Assembly (NCBI RefSeq): GCF_009755605.1
Contig: NZ_WPNZ01000022.1
Coordinates: forward strand, 99,522-163,521
Length of the DNA: 64,000 bases
Reading direction: 5' to 3'
Source: Streptomyces typhae
GTDB taxonomy: Bacteria; Actinomycetota; Actinomycetes; Streptomycetales; Streptomycetaceae
Part shown: positions 9,001 to 15,097 of the stretch, piece after piece
How the letters are laid out: each line of letters opens with the position of its first letter
Position numbering within the stretch: the stretch's first letter is position 1
Notes under the pieces: model-generated
The model's database searches: none
Told to the model about the DNA's origin: nothing
The model's input: only the letters and a program-made list of their open reading frames with translations
Program-made: the position numbers and the translations under genes

Positions 9001-9433
9001 CGACCCGGAGGTCCTCCGTGACGGCGGGTTCGTACCCTTGCCGGACAAAGGCGGCGATGGCGGTGTCGCCGCCCTCGAGAGCGGTGACGGCCTCTCTGCG
9101 CATCCCCTTTCCCGCGGCTGCCAGGTAGGTGAAGACGGCGACGCGATTGTCCTCCGCGGTCACCTTGGGCAGGATCTCGGAAAGGAAGTGGGCGACGTCC
9201 GCGTCGCTTCCGGTCAGTGCGTGCGCGGCGGCGGCCTTGGTGGCTCTGCCGCCGAGCATCCAGGCTCTGACGGCCTTGGCCCGCTCCGTGTCCGGCAGCA
9301 CGAGCGGATCGAGGAGCGGGCCACCGCCCGTGGCACGGGCGGGTGGCGCGACGTATGCGGGTGCGGCCGCGGCGGCCGCGACGGCCACCAGGGCGCCCAC
9401 GAAGCGGCGGCGGCTCCAGAACGTTGTCTGCAC
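6074..9433 (-). CDS. Large exported ALF-repeat, Ala-rich coiled-coil protein
   Basis: A 1,119-residue protein. The N-terminus has a twin-arginine-like motif SRRRFVGAL and a signal peptide ending near PPARATGG. Residues about 45-240 and 590-790 contain ALF-type helical repeats (elements such as AFVRQGYEPAVTEDLRVAAS and HRFFENDLDAAVREDD). Between and after them are two very long Ala-rich helical stretches (about 240-590 and 790-960) that look like coiled coil. Near the C-terminus (about 1000-1090) is a glycine-rich hydrophobic segment followed by a basic tail, a layout seen in large secreted polymorphic-toxin-like proteins. The start codon is GTG at 9433 with a weak GGAG. No enzyme motif is recognised. 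It is probably co-expressed with the pseudoprotease-lectin 46 nt downstream. Toxin, adhesin or scaffold are all possible. Confidence 0.8.
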   Translation of the reverse strand: MQTTFWSRRRFVGALVAVAAAAAAPAYVAPPARATGGGPLLDPLVLPDTERAKAVRAWMLGGRATKAAAAHALTGSDADVAHFLSEILPKVTAEDNRVAVFTYLAAAGKGMRREAVTALEGGDTAIAAFVRQGYEPAVTEDLRVAASAVVHHGGRAVRRDGTAALDAGTREALENYLTDGQYTSRLEDMRVEIAASLATAGPEVKKYAERALTGSADDVQWYLDTGQHLARARDQERSSIEELVAVVEREGRLAQEETDLAVEASERAKSFAVKAKENAETAAAEAERGKEDGLKSAAAARKAADAAAGAADASRAAIRASNTAVQASRRASVAASAAAQAAAAAGNAATRAYHFAISASKDASQANAAKDAAVSARNAAAQAQSAATAADHAAVASEQAAGAGASAASAARNAAAAAQSAAQAAAAAGRAQREAAEAKRQAGIASTAADQAVDAAARAQTLARTAASAARTARDAANSAAAHALKAADAADEAVRNAGQALDYANKSTAHAAAALRAADTATKAVEDALEVEKKAREAEWANLEEDRKQGVEEARELARTEDAERAAYRDKRTQAEQMTQALKDLISRAEQALRSGDLALAGRLGREAALGLLDAPGSWTREAAQFALSGADDDVHSWLDLDRLLAQGQDDRENALFVARVSEPSVAAAAREALASGAAEAVADFHTSGRIKAAAADNRVRIFRVLNSEPGKAVTAAATKALDAGTPEALHRFFENDLDAAVREDDAVATSKIIAASGPYSRAYGEVAMAGPTWMRRRFVESVQYRAAQLDSDSACHAASIRAAILAAARIAQEAQRDAAHASRAAAEARQAAAEAAQWAESARGAAQKAEGYATQARSSADAADKAATDAKASADRAKSAAATARGAARTANYAANRAIDSARSAITSSNSARASAARARQSAIAAGQDAKTAAAAASDARRIATDKRQAEVAEAARAAAEEARRNQENKHDPADSSTHDQVNPKGSEPGKEDWWSDAGWWANAFGIISIATGVLSAGFLGASYIPFLAPVAAPIAGALRAVSLGTGLLRSLFTGIEYGFTSNEFIVAATMNALSLAARGLGKAVKGAKPVIDTGKSVVNKVTKLGGGLASPVLSAF

Positions 9434-9538
9434 GGGAACTCCGAACTCTGGTCGGGCCCGCGCGGACGCAGCCCCGCCGCAGCGACCTGGGCGGCGCCGG
9501 GCACGTCACGCGGGTGAGGAGGTGAACGGCGGCCGGTG

Positions 9539-10045
9539 TCACTTGCGTGCGGTGAGCTCCACCAGCGTGTGCTCACGGCCGCCCGGGTCCGTGGATTCCC
9601 CGACGGGGGTGTAGCTGTTCGCCGGCACCGTGAACGACTTCTCGGTCCCCTCCACGGTCATGTCGACGTCGGTCGTGTAGGCGTTGCCCTTGATGCCGTA
9701 CACCGAGGGGATCTCCAGGCTCAGATAGCCCTTGCTCCCTGTGACGCGGAAGCAGAACTTCTCCTGCTTGCCCCCACGGGCCCACACCTCCAGGAGGCCG
9801 GGGGCGCTGCCGCACGCGGCCAAGGTGATGTTTCCGTCCCCGCGTTTGAGCACGATGCCCAGATCCTGCCGGATCTTGTCGGCCCCGGGGTAGGTGAAGT
9901 CCTCCACGGCCGGAGGCATCGCGGTGTCCGCCGCGGCCCGCGGGGCGGCCGACTGCCCCGCGAACGCGGCACCGGAGTACAGCATGCCGACGCCGACGAG
10001 ACCAGCGGCGCCCGCCGCGAGGGCGATCTTCGGAACAAGACGCAT
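9539..10045 (-). CDS. Small exported protein of unknown function
   Basis: A 168-residue protein with a clear signal peptide (hydrophobic core at residues 6-28, cleavage likely near GAAFAG). The mature part is predicted beta-rich and has two cysteines (in LAACGS and KFCF) that could form a disulfide. No known domain was recognised. ATG 10045 has GAAGAG upstream. It lies 105 nt before the ALF-repeat gene on the same strand and may be the first gene of that secreted-protein unit; the gap is large enough for a separate promoter. Confidence 0.75.
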   Translation of the reverse strand: MRLVPKIALAAGAAGLVGVGMLYSGAAFAGQSAAPRAAADTAMPPAVEDFTYPGADKIRQDLGIVLKRGDGNITLAACGSAPGLLEVWARGGKQEKFCFRVTGSKGYLSLEIPSVYGIKGNAYTTDVDMTVEGTEKSFTVPANSYTPVGESTDPGGREHTLVELTARK

Positions 10046-10497
10046 CGATCACTCTTCTCTGCGGGAGGTAACCAGCGCGAATATCGAGCTCCCCGGTCCT
10101 GCCGAGGGGCTCGGAAACCACTTCTGCCCACTGCTGCCGCCCTCTTCGGAACCAGACACGAGCGTCTGTGGGCGGTCCTTGCGCACGGTCTCCGGGTGCC
10201 GTCGCGGAACTTGCCACTGGCAACGGATGAGCCGGTGACTTGGCGCATCCTAGGCACGACAGCCGGTGAATCGTCAATCACACACCCCACTCGACACCCT
10301 CACAACTCCTTTGCCAGCAAAGGTATTTGAGCCACTCACGCATCCAGACGAAACAAACCTGCGACGCGTGGAGGCACCTGCGCGTCAGTACTTGTTGGCC
10401 TGCCGTTCCCCCAGCGGCCGACGCCGCACCGTCCACCGGGGCGAAACACCGGACGGCGGGTGCAGTCCCGGCGAGCCGAACGGAGCCGGAGGGCGGC
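10046..10497. promoter_or_regulatory. Divergent intergenic region with 16-bp dyad
   Basis: No gene is supported in these 452 bp, which separate the minus-strand exported protein from a plus-strand hypothetical gene. At 10308-10323 CCTTTGC and GCAAAGG form an inverted repeat with a 2-nt spacer, in a locally AT-richer patch; this is a plausible operator. No -10/-35 pair is assigned. Confidence 0.45.
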
Positions 10498-11061
10498 TTG
10501 GACACCTCAATCAGCCAGATCGTGATCGCGGTCCTTGGTATCGGCGGCACCCTCGCCGCTGCCGTGATCACACAGCGCGGCGCCGACCGGGCCAGGGCGC
10601 GCGAGCTGGAGCACGCGCGGCGGCTCCAGCAGGACGAGCGGGAGCACGCCACGCGCCAGGCCCGGCTCGAAGCGCGGCGCACGTGCTACGCCGCGCTCAG
10701 CGCCGGTACGCGCGACCTGGCCAACGTGATGACGAACGTCCTGCACGCCCTGGAGCAGGACGAGATGACCGACGACCTGCGGTCGGATCTGGACCGGGCA
10801 CGCCGCGAACACCGCATGCGGCACGCCGAGGCCCAGATGGTGCTCCCCGACTCGGTCGCGGAGACAGCCGGCACCGCGAACCGTCACCTCGGTGACCTCT
10901 ACGGCCTGTTGCGGCGCCTCGACGCGGACACGGCCCGACCGGGGGAATCCCTGGAATCCGCCCGGCAGGGCTTGACCGGGCTCTGGGAACCCCTGTGGAG
11001 GATGCGCCACGTCATGCGCGTGGACCTCGGCATCACCGACCCCGACCAGGGGGCACCGTAG
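10498..11061 (+). CDS. Membrane-anchored coiled-coil hypothetical protein
   Basis: A 187-residue protein with one N-terminal membrane segment (about residues 6-24, IVIAVLGIGGTLAAAVITQ) followed by a strongly charged helix rich in Arg, Glu and Gln (about 25-60) and a helical C-terminal part. This resembles common actinobacterial single-pass proteins of unknown role. The start is TTG at 10498 with GGAGGG four nt upstream; longer in-frame forms add only Pro/Arg-rich sequence without a ribosome-binding site. It stands alone between the exported gene and the partner-switching pair. Confidence 0.65.
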   Translation: MDTSISQIVIAVLGIGGTLAAAVITQRGADRARARELEHARRLQQDEREHATRQARLEARRTCYAALSAGTRDLANVMTNVLHALEQDEMTDDLRSDLDRARREHRMRHAEAQMVLPDSVAETAGTANRHLGDLYGLLRRLDADTARPGESLESARQGLTGLWEPLWRMRHVMRVDLGITDPDQGAP

Positions 11062-11400
11062 CGGCACCACCGTGCTGATCGACCCTGCGGAGGTCTGCCG
11101 GCCGGCGGGAGCCGGGCGCGGCACCGGCACGCCCCCGCCGGTCCTCGTTGGCTCGAACCCCTCGAACCCGCGCGGCAGCCCCGTACGGATCATCGACAGC
11201 CCGCACCGCCGGGGCGATCAGAAGCGCTCCGAACACCGTGAAGTCCGGGCACTTTCGCGCTCGTCCCGGTCACTTCCGGTGGAGTTCGGATCGGCTCGAT
11301 GTCGTTCTCCGCCAGGAGAACCCGAGGGGCAAGGCGGACCGCTAGCGTGGGCCCGCGGGGTGGCCGTTGGGCCTTGGCCGCCGGGCCTTGGAGGTACGTG
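11062..11400. other. Intergenic region before the MEDS-STAS gene
   Basis: These 339 bp contain no supported gene. Just before the ribosome-binding site (GGAGGT at 11390-11395) lie two 14-nt copies, GGCCGTTGGGCCTT and GGCCGCCGGGCCTT (11362-11389). TAGCGT at about 11343 could be a -10 element. Nothing else stands out. Confidence 0.4.
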
Positions 11401-12282
11401 ATGGCCGCTGCTGCGGGTTCGGCGTCTGCCGGGACGATTCCGGTACAGCAGCTCCGGGCGGGCGACCACGCCTTCGCCGGATACGGAGACGACGAAGCGG
11501 GCCGCGACGTGGTGGCCGCGTACGCCTGGGCGGGGCTGGCCAACCACGAGAAGGTCATGGTGTTCGCCGCCCCGCAGCTGACCGAGGGCGAGGTGTGGCG
11601 ACGCCTCGACGCCCCGGGACCGCTGCTCGGTGCCGCACGCGACCGCGGACAGCTGGTGGTCAGCAGCATGCGCGCCCTCATCCACCCGGCCCGCAGTTTC
11701 ACCCCGCGCAGGCAGTGGCAGCGCATCCAGGAGGAGACCGACCGCGCGCTCGCCGAGGGCTACCGGGGCCTGCGCACGTACATCGACATGCACTGGGTGG
11801 GCGACCTCGACGCCGACATCGCGGTGATGATGTACCGCGAATCCCATGCCGAGCACCTGTTCACCGACCGTCTCTACACCGAGATCTGCGCGTACGACAG
11901 CCGCTGCTTCTCCCCCGACGTGCTCGCGGCCATGCACCGGGCACACCCCTGCCGGCTCCTCCCGCACCTCGGAGCCCTGCACACCGAACACGCGGCCGAC
12001 GTGGTGCGGCTCGTCGGCGAGGCGGACATCGCCACCCGGGAACAGTTCACAGCCGCCGTACGCGAAGGGCTGGCGCGCAGCGCGGAGGCCCGGCGGCTGA
12101 CGGTGGACCTGTCCCGGGTCAGCTTCCTCAGCGCCGCCTGCAGCGTCGATCTGCTGCGCCTCGCCACGTCCGCCGCTCACGACCTGATCGAGGTCCGCTG
12201 CCGCTCCGCGGTGGCACGGATACTCCGCCGGGCGGACGCCGACCACATCCCCAACCTGCTCATCAGCGAGGTGAGCCCCTGA
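11401..12282 (+). CDS. MEDS sensory domain fused to a STAS anti-sigma antagonist domain
   Basis: A 293-residue protein. Residues about 15-185 match the MEDS (DcmR-like) sensory domain: HAFAGYGDDEAGRDVVAAY, EKVMVFAA, and the middle segment ending in YDSRCFSPDVL. Residues 195-290 look like a STAS domain of the SpoIIAA/RsbV type, with LTVDLSRVSFLSAACSVDLL around the site where such proteins are phosphorylated on Ser or Thr. It should sense a small molecule or redox signal and bind an anti-sigma kinase when dephosphorylated. ATG 11401 has GGAGGT at 5 nt. Its stop overlaps the start of the next gene (TGATG), which encodes the matching ATPase, so both form a partner-switching module. Confidence 0.83.
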   Translation: MAAAAGSASAGTIPVQQLRAGDHAFAGYGDDEAGRDVVAAYAWAGLANHEKVMVFAAPQLTEGEVWRRLDAPGPLLGAARDRGQLVVSSMRALIHPARSFTPRRQWQRIQEETDRALAEGYRGLRTYIDMHWVGDLDADIAVMMYRESHAEHLFTDRLYTEICAYDSRCFSPDVLAAMHRAHPCRLLPHLGALHTEHAADVVRLVGEADIATREQFTAAVREGLARSAEARRLTVDLSRVSFLSAACSVDLLRLATSAAHDLIEVRCRSAVARILRRADADHIPNLLISEVSP

Positions 12283-12713
12283 TGACGGCGCCCGCCCCGG
12301 ACGACCGGCCCGCCGCCCCCTCCCTGCTGGACTGCCCGTTCGTCCAGGGCGACCTGCCCCGGCTGCGGGTGCTCGTCGACCGGTACGCGGACCGCGAGGG
12401 TCTGCCCGAGCCCCGGCGCTGGGATTTCGTCGTGGCCGTCGACGCCGTGGCCAGCAACGCCATCGAGCACGCCGAGGGGGGCGGCACCCTGGTCCTGGAG
12501 CGCGCCGACGGGCATCTGGCGTGCCACATCCACGGCTCCGGGCCCGGATTCACCGCGGACGCCGTGCCGCAGGAGATGCCCGGGGCCGATGAGCACGCCG
12601 CCGGGCGCGGTCTGTGGCTCGCCTCCCTCATCACGGATCACCTCACCGTCTCCACCGGCGCCGACGGCAGTGTCGTCTCCCTCACCATGCGGCTTCCCCG
12701 CACTTCGACCTGA
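12282..12713 (+). CDS. Anti-sigma factor-type histidine kinase-like ATPase
   Basis: A 143-residue GHKL ATPase of the RsbW/SpoIIAB kind. The N-box reads VAVDAVASNAIEHA, the G1-type loop GSGPGF, and the G2 box AGRGLWLASLITDHL. Such proteins bind a sigma factor or phosphorylate a STAS antagonist. ATG 12282 overlaps the stop of the MEDS-STAS gene by one base, indicating translational coupling. No sigma factor gene is adjacent, so the target is elsewhere in the genome. A hairpin follows 53 nt after the stop. Confidence 0.87.
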   Translation: MTAPAPDDRPAAPSLLDCPFVQGDLPRLRVLVDRYADREGLPEPRRWDFVVAVDAVASNAIEHAEGGGTLVLERADGHLACHIHGSGPGFTADAVPQEMPGADEHAAGRGLWLASLITDHLTVSTGADGSVVSLTMRLPRTST

Positions 12714-12765
12714 CCCCGCCGGGGCCCCCTCCCGGCCTCGCCTCGCCGGAGGAGCAACACGCCGA

Positions 12766-12794
12766 GGCCCCGGAGCGGAATCCGCTCCGGGGCC
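12766..12794. terminator. Bidirectional hairpin between ATPase and cold-shock genes
   Basis: GGCCCCGGAGCGGA (12766-12779) and its exact reverse complement (12781-12794) form a 14-bp perfect inverted repeat between two convergent genes, so it can terminate transcription from both sides. Confidence 0.8.
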
Positions 12795-12816
12795 CGGTGG
12801 TCACCTGGCCGCGTGG

Positions 12817-13020
12817 TCAGCGAGGGGTGATGTTCTCCGCCTGCGGGCCCTTCTGGCCCTGGGTGATGTCGAAGGACACGGCCTGGCCCTCCTGCAGCTC
12901 CCGGTAGCCGGTGCTGTTGATGTTCGAGTAGTGCGCGAAGACGTCCGGGCCTCCGCCGTCCTGCTGTATGAAGCCGAAGCCCTTTTCGGAGTTGAACCAC
13001 TTCACGATTCCGCTGGCCAC
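12817..13020 (-). CDS. Cold-shock protein (CspA family)
   Basis: A 67-residue single cold-shock domain that binds single-stranded RNA and DNA and acts as an RNA chaperone. RNP1 is KGFGFI and RNP2 is VFAHYS, both intact; the sequence starts VASGIVKWFNSEKGFG as in most Streptomyces Csps. GTG 13020 has GAGAGGT at 7 nt. A terminator hairpin at 13100-13125 separates it from the upstream lipoprotein gene, so its promoter should lie between 13021 and about 13100. Confidence 0.95.
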   Translation of the reverse strand: MASGIVKWFNSEKGFGFIQQDGGGPDVFAHYSNINSTGYRELQEGQAVSFDITQGQKGPQAENITPR

Positions 13021-13099
13021 GCCGGTACCTCTCAGTAGATAGCGGGCCCGCACCGCGCGGACCCGTGAACGACGCCCTGGTCCGCGGGCACCGCACAGC

Positions 13100-13125
13100 A
13101 AAAAAGCCCACGCCACCGCGTGGGC
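13100..13125 (-). terminator. Rho-independent terminator of the lipoprotein gene
   Basis: Read on the minus strand, an 8-bp stem GCCCACGC/GCGTGGGC with a 4-nt loop is followed by six T residues. It lies 110 nt after the lipoprotein stop. The T-tract makes this the most classical terminator in the window. Confidence 0.85.
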
Positions 13126-13234
13126 AGGAGTGCGAACCACGACATCTGTCAGCGACGCTACACCGCGACAGGACTCACCACCAGAGAGCAACTGTCATCA
13201 CGGCACCGGGCGCGGGCCCTCCTCCGCGCCGCGC

Positions 13235-13627
13235 TCAGGGCGCGCAGGCCTTGGTGACCTTTCCGGCCGCCCGGACGATCGGCGAGAGGTCGGGAGTCCT
13301 GTCGCCGTCGTCCACGGCGTCCTCCACGTTGTTCACGGCCTCCTCCATGTCGTCGACGGCCGCTATGACGTCGTCGTCGCTCTGCTTGTCCCGGATCTCG
13401 TCGAGGTTGTCCCTGATGCGGTCGAAGGTCTTGTCGTCCTCGTCCGGATAAAGGACCGCGTCCTGCGCGGCCTTCCTGAGCAGCCCGACGCTGTCGGACG
13501 CCGCGTCGGCCGCCCGCACACAGTCCACCGCGTCGCCGGGATCGCATCCCGTGAGCCCCATCCCCACGGGAGCGGCGAGGAGGACCGAGACGAGGGCGAC
13601 GGTGATACGCCGGTGCCGTGTGGTCAT
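13235..13627 (-). CDS. Small lipoprotein of unknown function
   Basis: A 130-residue protein with a basic start, a hydrophobic signal (VALVSVLLAAPVGMG) and the lipobox LTGC, so it should be lipidated and anchored outside the membrane. The mature part is highly acidic (many Asp in DEDDKTFDRIRDNLDEIRD and DDDVIAAVDDMEEAVNNVED) and helical. Two further cysteines (VDCVRA and the terminal KACAP) could pair. ATG 13627 has AAGGGA upstream. Function unknown. Confidence 0.8.
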   Translation of the reverse strand: MTTRHRRITVALVSVLLAAPVGMGLTGCDPGDAVDCVRAADAASDSVGLLRKAAQDAVLYPDEDDKTFDRIRDNLDEIRDKQSDDDVIAAVDDMEEAVNNVEDAVDDGDRTPDLSPIVRAAGKVTKACAP

Positions 13628-13986
13628 GCGTGATTCCCTTTCCGAGCGCGGGCGTGCGGGCACAACGGGCGTGCGGCACACCGACACACACCCGCCTCTA
13701 AGAACGCCGGGGCGAGGTGACAAGGTTGTTGCGCGCCGCTGAACGTTCTCGCGCAAGCCACTCTTTGTCCGGAAGCCGCCCTCCGCATCCCTCCCGGAAC
13801 TCCGCCCGGAACGCACCGTCGCAAGGGCACCCGAGCGCTCCGCGCGCTCTTCGTACCTGTCCTGCACGCGCTCTTCGTACCTGTCCTGAAAAGGACACGG
13901 GCGTTCCCGCCGCGCGCCCTACCATGTCCCGGTAGCCGTGTGCTGACGTACCGCTACCGGGCGTGGGGGACTGGAGGTCTGGGCGG
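13628..13986. promoter_or_regulatory. Divergent region with 22-nt direct repeats and a dyad
   Basis: No gene is supported here. Two copies of CGCGCTCTTCGTACCTGTCCTG lie at 13843-13864 and 13867-13888 (period 24). The second overlaps a dyad TGTCCT-GAAA-AGGACA at 13882-13897. The elements lie about 90-145 nt before the DMT exporter start and are good candidates for a regulator binding site. Confidence 0.55.
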
Positions 13987-14937
13987 GTGGACGCGGGGGA
14001 CACGCAAGCCGATGCCGATGTCGTCGCTCCGGGAGGTGGGCGCGGCGCCGCGGCGTCCCCGGCGAGTCGGCTGCGGGCCACCGCGATCGGCGCGGTGGCC
14101 GTGCTGCTGTGGGCGGCGCTGGCCCTGGTGACCACGCTGACCGGGCGGATACCGCCGTTCCAGCTCACCGCGATGGCGTTCACGGTCGGCGGGATCATCG
14201 GCCTGCCCCGGGCGATCCGCAGCGGCAGAGCCGTCGCCCGCGGACTGCCCGGCGGCGCCTGGGCGCTCGGCGTCGGCGGCCTCTTCGGCTACCACTTCTT
14301 CTACTTCCTGGCCCTGCGCAACGCCCCCGCGGTGGACGCCGGCCTCATCGCCTATCTGTGGCCCCTGCTGATCGTCGTGTTCTCCGCGCTGCTTCCCGGG
14401 GAGCGGCTGCGCTGGTGGCACACGGCGGGCGCGGTGCTCGGGCTCGGCGGCACCTTCGTCCTGGTCACCGGCGGTCAAGGGGTGCAGCTGCGCGGGGAGT
14501 ACCTGCTCGGGTACGGGGCGGCCGTCGTCTGCGCGCTCGTGTGGTCGGCCTACTCGGTGGCCAACCGCCGCCATCCGCAGGTCTCCACGGACATGGTCGC
14601 CTTCTTCTGCCTGGCGACGGCGGTGCTCGCGGCCGCCTGCCACCTGGTGTTCGAGACCACGGTGCGGCCTGACGGCTGGCAGTGGCTCGCCGTGCTCACC
14701 CTCGGCCTCGGTCCGGTCGGCGGCGCCTTCTACGTGTGGGACCACGGCACCAAGCACGGCGACATCCAACTCCTCGGCACCTTCTCGTACTTCGCCCCGC
14801 TGCTGTCCACCGCGCTGCTCGTCGCGACGGGGCGGGCCGATGCGAGCTGGCCCGTCGCAGCCGCCACCGTGCTGATCGCCGGTGGCGCCACCCTCGCGTC
14901 GGCGGACGCGCTGCGAGCGGCGCGCCGCCGCGGCTGA
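13987..14937 (+). CDS. DMT-superfamily exporter (EamA/YddG-like)
   Basis: A 316-residue membrane protein with about ten hydrophobic segments in two EamA halves, as in YddG-type exporters of aromatic amino acids and related metabolites. The segments LFGYHFFYFLALRNAPAVDA, GLIAYLWPLLIVVFSALL and LGPVGGAFYVWDHGTKHGD are typical of this subgroup. GTG 13987 is preferred because GGAGGT ends 8 nt upstream; a GTG at 13963 would place that site inside the gene. It is convergent with the radical SAM gene and followed by a strong hairpin. Confidence 0.87.
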   Translation: MDAGDTQADADVVAPGGGRGAAASPASRLRATAIGAVAVLLWAALALVTTLTGRIPPFQLTAMAFTVGGIIGLPRAIRSGRAVARGLPGGAWALGVGGLFGYHFFYFLALRNAPAVDAGLIAYLWPLLIVVFSALLPGERLRWWHTAGAVLGLGGTFVLVTGGQGVQLRGEYLLGYGAAVVCALVWSAYSVANRRHPQVSTDMVAFFCLATAVLAAACHLVFETTVRPDGWQWLAVLTLGLGPVGGAFYVWDHGTKHGDIQLLGTFSYFAPLLSTALLVATGRADASWPVAAATVLIAGGATLASADALRAARRRG

Positions 14938-14945
14938 GCCGGGAC

Positions 14946-14972
14946 CCGGGCCCGGGGAAGGGCCGGGCCCGG
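14946..14972 (+). terminator. GC-rich hairpin after the DMT exporter
   Basis: CCGGGCCCGG occurs twice (14946-14955 and 14963-14972) and, being self-complementary, forms a 10-bp stem with a 7-nt loop directly after the exporter stop. Confidence 0.7.
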
Positions 14973-15040
14973 CCGGATCAGGAGGCGGAGCCTGAACAGG
15001 TGGCGGAGCCGGACCAGGCATCAGAGCTGCCGAGCAGATG

Positions 15041-15097
15041 TCGGAGCCAGGTCAGGCGTCGTAGGCCAGGTCAGGCTTCGGAGCCAGGTCAGGCGTC
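15041..15097. repeat. Direct repeat at the 3' end of the radical SAM gene
   Basis: The 20-nt sequence starting TCGGAGCCAGG is present at 15041-15060 and 15078-15097, with a shorter related copy between them. The second copy includes the stop codon of the radical SAM gene, so the gene's tail seems to have been duplicated downstream. Confidence 0.65.

Noticed and set aside
13106..13150. tRNA-like T-arm (GTGGTTCGCAC on the minus strand)
   Set aside because: No acceptor, D or anticodon arm could be folded around it; the GC stem is explained by the T-tailed terminator.
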